Shown: positions 49,569-59,874 of the stretch, one piece after another
Numbering within the stretch: the stretch's first letter is position 1
Layout of the letters: each line of letters opens with the position of its first letter
Assembly (NCBI GenBank): GCA_027422505.1
Contig: JAPQWV010001598.1
Coordinates: 16,362 to 80,361 of the forward strand
Length of the DNA: 64,000 nucleotides
Direction: 5' to 3'
Source of the DNA: Craterostigma plantagineum
Taxonomy: Eukaryota > Streptophyta > Magnoliopsida > Lamiales > Linderniaceae
Translations under genes and position numbers: made by a program
Notes under the pieces: generated by a model
Told to the model about the DNA's origin: nothing
Database searches by the model: none
What the model saw: the letters and a program-made list of their open reading frames with translations, nothing else

Positions 49569-51118
49569 ATGGAAGCTATGGCGCTCAAGGTTCCTTCGCA
49601 GTTTCAGCGACCTTCCTCATTTACAAGGTGAAACGCGGCTTATCGTGAACGTTCACTTCACACGTTGTTGTCTCCACTCAGTTACTGAGTCGTGGTTTGG
49701 TAGCAAGCTTTTGCCTTCATTGTCAGCTAAAATTGTTTGTTTCATTGTAGTCTTACGCCGCATTAAATTGAACTTAGGATTTTTTAGGATGAGCTGTATT
49801 ATCTGTTTATGGATGAGCTGTTGTTGATCTCTATATCTTCATTCGCGAGAAGGTTATGTGATTTAAGCTTCACATGTGAACAGAAGCTCATCAAATTCGG
49901 AAATTATTGTAGGTTTGATGATTTGTAGGTGTAGGTTCTGTGTGGTTTAATCTTATCCCTTTTTGCTTTTGAAATGAGTCATTATATGTTCAATTGCATT
50001 CTTAAAGAGTACAGTATTAGGAAAAACAAGGAAATCAAGGCGTTCCTGCGGAACAATGTTAAGGTGCTGCGAAGGGAAATTTTGCAGCATATGGGGTTTA
50101 GTATGATATTTGCAAATGTATGCTCTGTTCTTGCTGCTCCTGTGCAGGAGACAAAAGAACCAGATGTGCTAAGGTGAATGTTTCTTGCATTGTTTACTTT
50201 ATTTCTTCCCCATGTGTTTTTGACTTTCTCTTACACGTCCTAGCTTTACTATTCTCAAGCATTCAGGACATTGAAGCTTCCTAGTGGAGTGAGAATTCAG
50301 GGTAAGAACTTTGCAAAAAATTGTCAACTGTTTGGATGGGTATCTCTAATGAGGTTATATTTCTAGATATTGTGGAAGGGCAAGGGCAGGAAGCTCATGA
50401 GGGAGACCTTGTAGAATTTAATTACGTGTGCCGAAGGTCAAATGGATACTTTGTGCATAGGTATCCCTCAAATAGCATATACCTAATGCTTTATCAATAT
50501 TTTCTAATCATGTGTTATTCGGCTTCTTCAATTCATAGAAGTTTTAATTTTTTTATTTACCTTGCAGCACCATTGATCAGTTTAGTGGAGAAAGTTCCCC
50601 CGTCGTACTTCGTCTAGCTGATGAGCTGGTTAGAAAGAATCCATAATATTCCTTTATATAAGATAAATGTCCTGCATTGCATTGCATTATTTTGGCTCTT
50701 ACAAAGCGACTTCTGTTTGGTATATCAGGTGATCAAAGGTTTGAAACAAGTACTCGTTGGCATGAAGATCGGCGGTCAGTTAAAATACTTATTTCTTTCT
50801 CCTATCTTCAGTTTTGTTCTCTTTTCGCTGAATATTTAATCTTTAGTTCCCTATGGTTAATTTCACCCTCCGCTTATTATTTCGAACTCTTTAGGAAAGC
50901 GAAGAGCACTGATACCTCCTTCGGTAGGATATATTTCTGAGACTTTACAACCTATCCCAGAAGAGGTTTGCGCAGTTTCTCTGTGTTATTTACTTCTTTT
51001 CCTACGCTAAGCTGCCTAACTCAAAAGCTCCTCTTTGCAGTTTGGTCCTCGCAGGAGCCTCTTGTCTCATGCAAAAGAGCCTTTAGTTTTCGAAGTGCAG
51101 CTCTTGAAAATATTGTGA
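49569..51118 (+). CDS. FKBP16-1: FKBP16-1-type peptidyl-prolyl isomerase, thylakoid lumen
   Basis: Eight exons (49569-49627, 50021-50173, 50267-50301, 50367-50460, 50568-50628, 50729-50774, 50895-50965, 51041-51118) join to 198 residues. The first exon and start of the second form a basic Ser-rich transit peptide; a hydrophobic stretch ending in VLAAP then looks like a thylakoid (lumen) signal with an Ala-x-Ala-type cleavage site. The FKBP domain runs from LPSGVRIQDIVEGQGQEAHE through VEFNYVCRRSNGYFVHST and VIKGLKQVLVGMKIGGKRRA to PPSVGYI and FEVQLLKIL. The lumenal FKBP16 subgroup often lacks several classical active-site aromatics, so catalysis should not be assumed. The second exon start at 50021 is the only acceptor that keeps frame with exon 1. 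The family call is firm; FKBP16-1 rather than a sibling is well supported by the RRSLLSHAKEP tail and by position beside an RGI3-like gene. Confidence 0.87.
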
Positions 51119-54100
51119 AAAAAGAGCTGCTACTTTTCTGGGCTTTACTTACCATCACAGTATTGTTTAATTTAATTTGATTGGCAACTTGTTTGTGTTT
51201 TCTTTAAATTTCGTGATGGGGCGAATGTACCTTGTCGTGATTAAAATCTGATTAACTAAAATTTGGTTAATGATCCATCCAATTATCGTAGGTTCTATCA
51301 TTAGCGTACTAAACTGTAATATTGGTCCCTTTATCTGTTCCCAGGGATTTGATTTCGTATGAAAAAAAAAAAAAAAAAACTTGGGTAGAACCAGTACTGT
51401 TTGGTTTGGTGGTGTAACTAAGTTTTGATGGAATATCTATAACCATTATCGAAGACTAGAATAACATAATTTGAAGTTGTTTATTTCAACTTTCCACCCA
51501 GTCTTACACGTCTATTTATTACAGTAAAAAAAAATTATTTTTTTTTTGTGAAGCAGAGACCAGAAATCAAGGTAAGGTAATCACAGCCAGGGGACAATGA
51601 TTAAGACTTTAATCTTAGATTATTGTTATTTAAGAGTGTTTAGACCAGAGCACTACTTACTGGAACTTGTCTTTTTCTATTATATATAATACGTAAAGCA
51701 CAATCATTACATGACCTAAATACGAGATGATGCTCCGATAAAAATTACTACTACTATCTAATAAAAGGCAACAGAAAAAAGCAGATGATTGATGCATTTA
51801 AGTTTAACAAACCCACCATCGATTTAGTTAAGTTAATTAGTTTCCTTTACTCACGCGCACGAGGGGCAAAGAGTAACTGATGATTATTTCAGCCTCTCAA
51901 ATCGTTCATCCAATAAATAAAAGATAAGTACTATATTCCTAATAGTCTATATATTGTGTATAGGGAAGATTCAATTGATCTCTCCCAATTATTAATGATC
52001 AACTCATCATTCTATTGACTAGTTAAAAGAAGCATTTTTTCGTCTTATTATAGATAAACTTTTCCCTACATACATGCCATGGCGAACATCTATCACTTCA
52101 ATAATTCACTAAGAACCATTTTCTTTTGATCAATTGAATATTTAACTAAACAAAAAAAGAAAATGTCTTTCCTCTTCCTCACATGTGAGCCCTCATGACA
52201 TAACCACGCACGATGTTCGTTAAAGGTTTTTTGTTCCTTCATATTTCGTTTCTTACACCCTTTTGTCAATTATTTATTAATTATTGTTGTTGTATAACTT
52301 TTCACTAATATTTAACATCACGTGACATTCCTTCTCGCTATACATCACCTTGATTTATTTATTTTCCTTTTATGGAATATTGATATCAACTTCACATGGT
52401 CGTTCATGCAAATTGAGACGATCGTAAATCAAGAAGCTCATATATTATTAAATTGCATCAACTCGGTATATTTTCAAGATCTTTTTTTTTTGGACAGAAA
52501 ATATCACCACTCCGCCCTCATATTTCGACTAAATTCAGTATAAAAATCGAATTTAAACCTTATATCACATATGAAACGATCCCAATTTTTTTCTGTACAT
52601 ATAATAGACGGCAATATCAATGAGATATAATAGAATCAAAATCATGATCTATTTATGGAGAGCATCTGCCACCAATACGTTGGGGATTTATATTTATCTT
52701 TCTCAAGATTTGAATTTTTTGGATTATATAAACCATCCAAAACAAATAACAAAAAACTTTAAATAGTGGGAAAAAAGGACGACTAAGATTTCAACAGCCC
52801 ACTACGTATTGTATCCAACGTGGTTTTTATGTAACAGCAGAAAAAGATAGGTGAAAGTTAAATTTACCTCATTGCAAAATAAGTCTAAAAGATGAGTATG
52901 GGAATGGACCATTACTACATATATATCTTTGTGTACTCGTTATTTATATATATGCGTATCTATCAATTTTTGTTATTGTGTGCTTTCCTTTGTCTCTTCT
53001 TTTAGTACTATTTTTGTCCTTTTCCTAATACATTCTTTTAAATTTTTTATTTTGAAAATATTTTCATGGTGATTAACAACGACTTATTACAGCCTTAGCG
53101 TAGTGTCGATGTCAAGTAACCATCAAACCAAACTGGCTAAGCTTGTACACAAGTTTATGTTGTTTGTATTGTAAAAGTAATAGAATACTTATGAAGGGCA
53201 CATTTCATTTCCATGTTTTTTAAATCCTAGTGTAGTTATATTATATAGCCATGTGATAGTTATATAATTAAACTGGAAAATAAGACAGCTGAAAATTTTG
53301 TAATTGATAACGTTATTGCTTTAAATGGAAGAGCTTGGGTACACTTTTGTACACCGAAGATCCCATATAATATTATTTATCTAGGAAAACTAAATAAAAT
53401 ATCCTCTAAATAGAGTAATAATGGGAGATTCTTTATGATGATAAAAGTGTGGATGGGGATAGCTTGGTTTATGGAATTTATAAGATTGGCAAGTGAAAAA
53501 TTTCCCAAGCAACAATGTTTTTTATTTTCCCAAGTATAAAATAGTTTATTGTTAATTGTTTAATTAATCCTTACATCAAAACAACCCGACAGGAAAAGCA
53601 AGATTTGCAGGTTACGAAAAAAAAATTAATTTTAGTTTTAGTTCTACTTCTATGTCACGTGCCCGAATAACTATACAATCACTCTCCACATGGCTTAGTT
53701 ATAATTTAAATAATTAATTAATTAGATCACATCGCATACCATGACATTAGCTTATAAAATTGAATTATTTCATCCTCAAACTTGCCTTATTCTCCAGGAA
53801 TAAATCTCAGATCCCAATGTTACGGTTGGCCCATCATGTGTGTGTTTTATCATATTTTTTATCCATCTGTTTTTACCTTGTTTTCACTTAATTAAAAAAA
53901 AAATGTTACTACATAAGTATTTTTTAGTAGATAATAACTAATAAATTCTGCTTTCTACATGCAGAAAATCATTTTCACCACAAGAGATAAAATAGGACAT
54001 GAGAGCCACCTGAATTCTCAGCCTTATGGATATTGACTGATCAGGTTACTCCATTAAAAAAAATTAAATAAATATTTTTACATCAATAAATGATGCTAAC

Positions 54101-55244
54101 CTTCCAAAATTGATGAAAAATAGCACTTCTATCTCAATTCCAACCAAAAGCTTCTGAAAATTGAATTTATAACTAACATGTGACTGACTCATACCTTTAC
54201 TACATAGAGCAGAGTTAGGGTATGGACCATTCATATTAGGCATCCTATTAAATAACCGAAAATCACATACATTATACATAAAATATTTATATGTGGCATA
54301 TGCTTTGAGGGTCCATAATATATTAAACTAACTAATAAATGGGACGAGTAGATTCATTTATGTTTCAAATTATGAGATGCTAAATTGCCTACATTATTAA
54401 GTGAGAGCCATAAAGGATAACCACACTACGTCGTTTGTTGACTTAAGGAGCGGATATACGTACATATAGCCGAAGAAAATAAATTAAAATGAAGGTGATA
54501 TTCGAACAAATATTAGGGTAACTCACTTTTTAAAAACATATTCATTAACGTTCAATAAAATTTTTTTAGGGTAAACTTTTACATACTTTTTAAATATTTT
54601 CTACAATGTCACCTGTACAACAAAATCCGACTAAAGTATGTCTGAATCGAATTTCAATACCACGAAAAAATGGGAGAATTTCGTTTCTGGCCCCATCAAA
54701 ATTCACTTAAGATTCATGTCCTGTCAGGAAAAAAAATTAGTTTTAAGGACTTGACCACTTCATTGTTCTGCAGTACCACAAAACGACCATCCGATACCAG
54801 TTCATATACGTTTTATAACGCTTTTCTAAGTTTATGTCCTTATCTCTAAATTTTACAGAAAATGAGTCCTTTAAACAATAGTTTTTCTCGACGGATCAGA
54901 CACCTATTTTAAAACTTTAAGGGGCCTGCATTCAAATATACCCTATAAAAAACCCTCCGAATTCCAGCAAAGATTTCAGACAAAGAGTTATCCAAAAATC
55001 ATGCGCAGATCGATCGCTCAACCTATAATTTCAGACAAAGAGTTATAATCAAATTAACTGGAAAGCTAAATAACAATGTGTGGTTCTAACAGCTAAATTC
55101 CAAAATCCCCAAAAAATAGAAAAAAGAAAGCAAATTAAAAACCAACACTTATTCAATTGTATTTTGTTTATATCAAACACAAATCCATTTCCACATCACA
55201 TCAAAGCCCCCAAAAGTATCAAATAATAATAGAATAATCACAGT

Positions 55245-55283
<39 letters not shown>
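55245..55283. repeat. (CT)n microsatellite upstream of the receptor kinase
   Basis: About 19 CT units directly upstream of a TATA-like motif. CT/GA tracts are common in plant core promoters and 5' leaders, so a promoter role is possible. Confidence 0.9.
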
Positions 55284-55286
<3 letters not shown>

Positions 55287-55297
55287 GTATATCTATC

Positions 55298-55304
55298 TAT
55301 AAAC
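55298..55304 (+). promoter_or_regulatory. Candidate TATA box of the receptor kinase
   Basis: TATAAAC lies 101 bases upstream of the Met at 55399. If used, transcription would start near 55330, downstream of the other in-frame Met at 55315, which supports 55399 as the true start. Confidence 0.4.
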
Positions 55305-55398
55305 AACGACAAAGATGGCTGCGCCCATCCCACTCACCATCACCAACTATGCAAAACAAAAGCTGATTAAATTTCTTCTTCTTCTTCATCACAGAAAA

Positions 55399-58300
55399 AT
55401 GCCAGCAAATTCCTTCTCTAGCATCTTCACATTCTTCTCAATCCTCTCTGTATATCCTCTCCTCTTCTGTAAAGAATGCTACGCCATTGACGAGCAAGGC
55501 CAAGCTCTCCTAACATGGAAGAGCACTCTAAACTCTTCTTCGGCTCTTCAATCATGGAACCCTTCTGACCCAAATCCCTGCAAATGGTACGGAATTTACT
55601 GCAACTCCAATGGCGACGTAGAGAAGATAACCCTCAAATCTGTAGATTTGAGAGGCCCACTTCCGTCGAACTTTCAGCGATTGAAATCCTTGAACACCGT
55701 CGTCTTATCCTCGGCGAACCTGACCGGCGCCATACCGCCGGAGTTCGGCGACTACGACGAGCTGATTCTGCTAGACGCGAGCGACAACTCCATCGACGGC
55801 GAGATTCCGCCGGAGATTTGCCGGCTAGGCAAGCTTCAGTCCCTGTCACTCAACACCAACTCCATTCGGGGACCGATCCCCGGCGAGATTGGGAACCTAT
55901 CGAGCCTTGTGAGCCTCGTACTCTACGACAATCAGCTCTCCGGCGAGATTCCCAAGAGCGTAGGGAGGTTGGGCCGCCTAGAGACGTTTCGCGCCGGCGG
56001 AAACCCTAATCTCAGGGGCGAATTGCCCGGCGAAATTGGGAACTGCTCGAGCTTGGTCGTCTTGGGATTGGCCGAGACGAGCGTCGCCGGCGCTCTTCCG
56101 CCGTCGATTGGGATGCTGAAAAAGGCTTCAGACTTTGGCCATCTACACCTCTCTCTTGTCCGGCGCCGTACCTGAGGAGATCGGCAACTGTACTGAGCTG
56201 CAAAACGTTTACCTCTATCAGAATTCCATCGATGGTTCTATCCCAAAAAGCTTAGGGAATCTCAAGAACCTTCAAAGCTTGCTTCTATGGCAGAACAACA
56301 TAGTGGGCACTGTTCCATCAGAGCTCGGAAGCTGCTCAGAGCTGAGAACCGTCGACTTTTCCGAGAATCATCTGCAAGGAAATATCCCGACGACCTTGGG
56401 AAACCTTATCAACCTCGAAGAGCTTCAGCTGAGCGTCAACCAATTCTCGGGCACGATTCCTCCGAGCTATCGAACTGCGAATCGCTGACTCACCTCGAAG
56501 TCGACAACAACATCTTAACGGCGAAATCCCGCCCAGTTTGGTAGGCTGAAGAGCTTAACTCTGTTCTTCGCATGGAGGAATAACTTAACTGGGATCATCC
56601 CAGCGAGTTTATCAGAGTGTGATAGCTTGGAAGCTATCGACTTCTCTTACAACGATCTCTACGGCTCTGTCCCTAAAGAGATCTTCGGCTTGAGAAATCT
56701 GACCAAACTGCTTCTGATCTCTAACCGTCTGACGGGCTTCGTCCCGCCCGAGATCGAAACTGTACGAATCTTTACAGGTTTAGGGTCAGCGATAACCTAT
56801 TGGGAGGCGCCATACCTAAGGAGATCGGCGGGCTGAAGAGCTTGAATTTCCTCGACATGGGCAGCAATCGTTTCTCGGGCAGCATCCCCGACTCGATCTC
56901 GGGCTGTGAATCCCTCGAGTTTCTCGACCTTCGTTCGAATTCTCTTACGGGTTCTTTACCTAGTAAGTTCCGAAAACTCTTCAGTTCTTGGACGTGTCTG
57001 AGAATATGATCTCAGGCCCGTTACCGCCCAGCATAGGCTCCTTAACCCGACTGACCAAACTCGACCTGGGAAACAACCGTCTCTCCGGCGAAATCCCGCC
57101 GGAAATCTCCGCCTGCCGGAACCTCCAGATGCTCGACCTCGGGAAAAATGGGTTCTCGGGCAGCCTGCCCGAGGGACTCGCCCGCCTGCCCGCCCTCGAA
57201 ATTTCCCTAAACCTCAGCTGCAACCGTTTCTCAGGCGAAATCCCGGGCGAGTTCGCGGGTCTAGACAAGCTCGGAATCCTCGACCTCTCTCACAACAACT
57301 TCTCGGGCGGTTTAGACGCTCTAAAGGGCCTCGAAAACCTCGTCTCCCTCAACCTATCGTTCAACGACTTCTCCGGCGAAATTCCCAACACGCCCTTCTT
57401 CCACAAGCTCCCTCCGAGCTCTTTCGTGGGAAACAGAGACCTCCGCGCCTCGAACGGAGCCGTAACCGTGGGCCCGCCCGGGCATCGGCGGGCCCACCCG
57501 GGCGTGAAGCTAGCCGTGGCGGTCCTAGTCAGCATCAGCGCGGTGCTCGTCCTCCTAGCCGTCTATGTACTGGTCAAGGGTCGAATGGTTAGGTACTACG
57601 GTGAGTCGAATTCCTGGGAAGTGACTCTGTATCAGAAAATGGAGCTGCCCGTCGATTACATCGTGGGCAGCCTCACTTCCTCGAACGTTATCGGGACGGG
57701 CAGCTCGGGTGTGGTCTACAAGGTGGTCCTGCCCGGGGGCGAGCCCATGGCGGTCAAGAAGATGTGGTCGGGGGAGGAGACGGGGCCTTCGGCTCGGAGA
57801 TACGAACCCTCGGCTCGATAAGGCACAAGAACATAGTGAGGCTGTTGGGCCACGGGTCGAACCGTGCGCTGAAGCTGCTGTTCTACGACTACATGCCGAA
57901 TGGGAGCTTGAGCTCGCTCCTTCACCACGGCGCCGTCGAGAAAGTGGGGACGGAGTGGGAGACGAGGTACGAGGTTGTCTTAGGGATTGCGCACGCTTTG
58001 GCATACTTGCACCACGACTGTGTCCCGCCCATCATGCATGGGGACGTTAAGGCGATGAACGTGCTTTTGGGACCTAATATGGAGCCTTACTTGGCGGATT
58101 TTGGGCTCGCTAGGGTTGTTGTCGATGGTGGCGACGGTGATGGGGTCGACCCGTCGAAGCATAGTCGGCGGCCCCACCTCGCGGGTTCCTACGGCTACAT
58201 GGCTCCAGGTAATTATTACTATTATTATTAATTTACGGACAACAATTTAGGGAGTGGTATTATGGAAACAGTGACTTTCAAAATTAATCAATTTAGAGAC

Positions 58301-59000
58301 ATGACACGCGTGAATCCTCGATTTTGCCCAAATTTTAGGGTTAGTGATTTTAGGAGTGGCGTTATAAATTGGACTTTTTATATTAAGCAATCTTTGGACA
58401 AATCTAAGGTTTTGGCATATAATGTCCCTAAATTACTTAATTTTAAAAGTTATTGTACGTTAATACAACACTCTAATTTTGTTGTCCCTATCATGCAACC
58501 ACCCCTAAATTGGACTTACCCTCTGCGCAGAACATGCTTCGATGCTGAGGATAACTGAGAAGAGCGACGTGTACAGCTTCGGCATGGTGTTGCTAGAAGT
58601 CCTCACGGGGCGGCACCCGTTGGACCCGTCTTTGCCTGGTGGGGCCCATTTGGTCGAGTGGGTTCGGGCCCACCTGCGGGAAAGGACCGACCCGATCGAG
58701 GTGTTGGACCCGAGGCTGAGGGGGCGGGCGGACCCTCAGGTGCACGAGATGTTTCAGACGTTGGCGGTGGCGTTCCTTTGCCTGAGCACGCGGGCCCACG
58801 ATCGGCCCATGATGAAGGACGTGGTGGCGATGCTCGCGGAGATTAGGCAAGTCGAGCCCGTAAGGCCCGAGGACTCGTCGGAGAAGAAGGTTGCGGCGGC
58901 CAAGTCTCCTAATAAGGCTAAGAACGTGGTGCCGACCAGCGCGGCGCCGGGTTCGTCTACTAGCTGTTCTTTTGTCTTTTCCGATGATTCTATCTCGTGA
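55399..59000 (+). CDS. LRR receptor-like kinase, RGI3-like (subfamily XI), broken by seven single-base frame shifts
   Basis: Two exons, 55399-58208 and 58531-59000. The Met at 55399 begins a normal signal peptide (SIFTFFSILSVYPLLF). An LRR N-cap (WNPSDPNPCKWYGIYCN) and more than 20 leucine-rich repeats follow, then a membrane helix (VAVLVSISAVLVLLAVYVLV, about 57515-57575) and a kinase domain: GTGSSGVVYKV loop, MAVKK lysine, MHGDVKAMNVLL catalytic loop, ADFGLA and the GYMAPEHASM junction. The catalytic loop has HGD instead of HRD, so it is a non-RD kinase, as in RGI-type RGF peptide receptors. The protein family is unmistakable, but the frame changes near 56124, 56464, 56520, 56540, 56756, 56970 and 57785. 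Each is one base, six of them missing and one extra, all in short G or C runs. Assembly error or recent decay are both possible. Confidence 0.85.
58243..58512. mobile_element. Small inverted-repeat element inside the kinase intron
   Basis: The left end CAATTTAGGGAGTGGTAT and the reverse complement of the right end CAATTTAGGGGTGGTTGC match at most positions. The 270-base AT-rich interior has no coding capacity. It fills most of the 322-base intron between the two kinase exons. The size and terminal repeats suggest a MITE; GGAC occurs at both flanks but a clean target duplication was not established. Confidence 0.5.
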
Positions 59001-59874
59001 ATTTGAATCTAATAATGCGTTTTGTCCATATGATAGTTATATATTAGAGTATCCATCGATTGTGCAAGTGTTGATTTCACTTCGTGTATTTTGTTTCCTT
59101 TGTAGTTCGTAGATTTGGTTGTAACTGTAACGTCTTCTAGCGGGAGAGAAAGGGTATATTCGTATATTTACCTTTTTGCCCCGCGAACTGAGATTGAAGT
59201 AATAGAATTGTTTGGCAATGTTCAGTTGCATGGTAAGAAAACAGACAAATTTTAATGCCTTGCCGAAGCTTGAACTGCAAGCAAGAAAACATGCAACAGA
59301 TAAAATATGGCATTTAATAACCTGAACATGACGCGTGTCAGAGAGGGGGGGGGGGTTCCGTTTTCCTTCTAACCATAACATGAAAATCTCAGAAGCACCA
59401 TTTACCAAATCAATAAATTATAACTAAAACCATGCAGTGCAGTCGCAATAAATAACCTTTGCCCTGAAAGGAACAGATGCTCACATTAAAGGAACTGACA
59501 GAGAGCTGAAGAAGAAGAAAAATCATCTGTTCACAATACCAATAGGCAATATCCTTCATCTGGTACAGTACGGATATTACCAATAGACCATCCCTTCATA
59601 TATATATATATATATATTAAGAATATTATTCACGAATTGCAACATCACACCAAGCTTACTATCTCAAGGCTAGTACATATACATACACAATCACACTCAA
59701 ATATGCATCCTCGTAAGTCGCAACGACTTCAATTGAATTAACACCAAACAAAAAATCTCAAGCTCCTTGTATTTTATGTAAATCAACTGCAGCACACAAC
59801 AAATCTTAAAACGATAACGCAAAGAAGAAAGATTATGCACAAACAAACAAGTTTTTATATAGTTCACTTCCAAA
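59001..59874. other. Convergent 3' flanks of the receptor kinase and the kinesin
   Basis: The 874 bases between two convergent stops contain both 3' UTRs. They include a G run of about 10 at 59345-59355 and a TA microsatellite at 59599-59618. I see no gene. Confidence 0.5.
59599..59618. repeat. (TA)n microsatellite
   Basis: About ten TA units in the intergenic 3' flank of the kinesin gene. Confidence 0.85.

Larger units (their letters stand above)
51119..55398. other. Long AT-rich gene-free stretch before the receptor kinase
   Basis: More than 4 kb without a recognisable gene. It is strongly AT-rich with several A or T runs (for example 51361-51379 and 51527-51548). Frames longer than 60 codons occur only by chance and show no family motif. 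The left end is the FKBP16-1 3' flank and the right end, with a CT tract and a TATA-like motif, is the kinase promoter and leader. Decayed transposons are likely here, but I could not find paired ends. Confidence 0.55.

Noticed and set aside
51119..55298. Open frames of 60-75 codons in the long AT-rich gap
   Set aside because: They have no motifs, biased composition or splice-linked partners; they look like chance frames.
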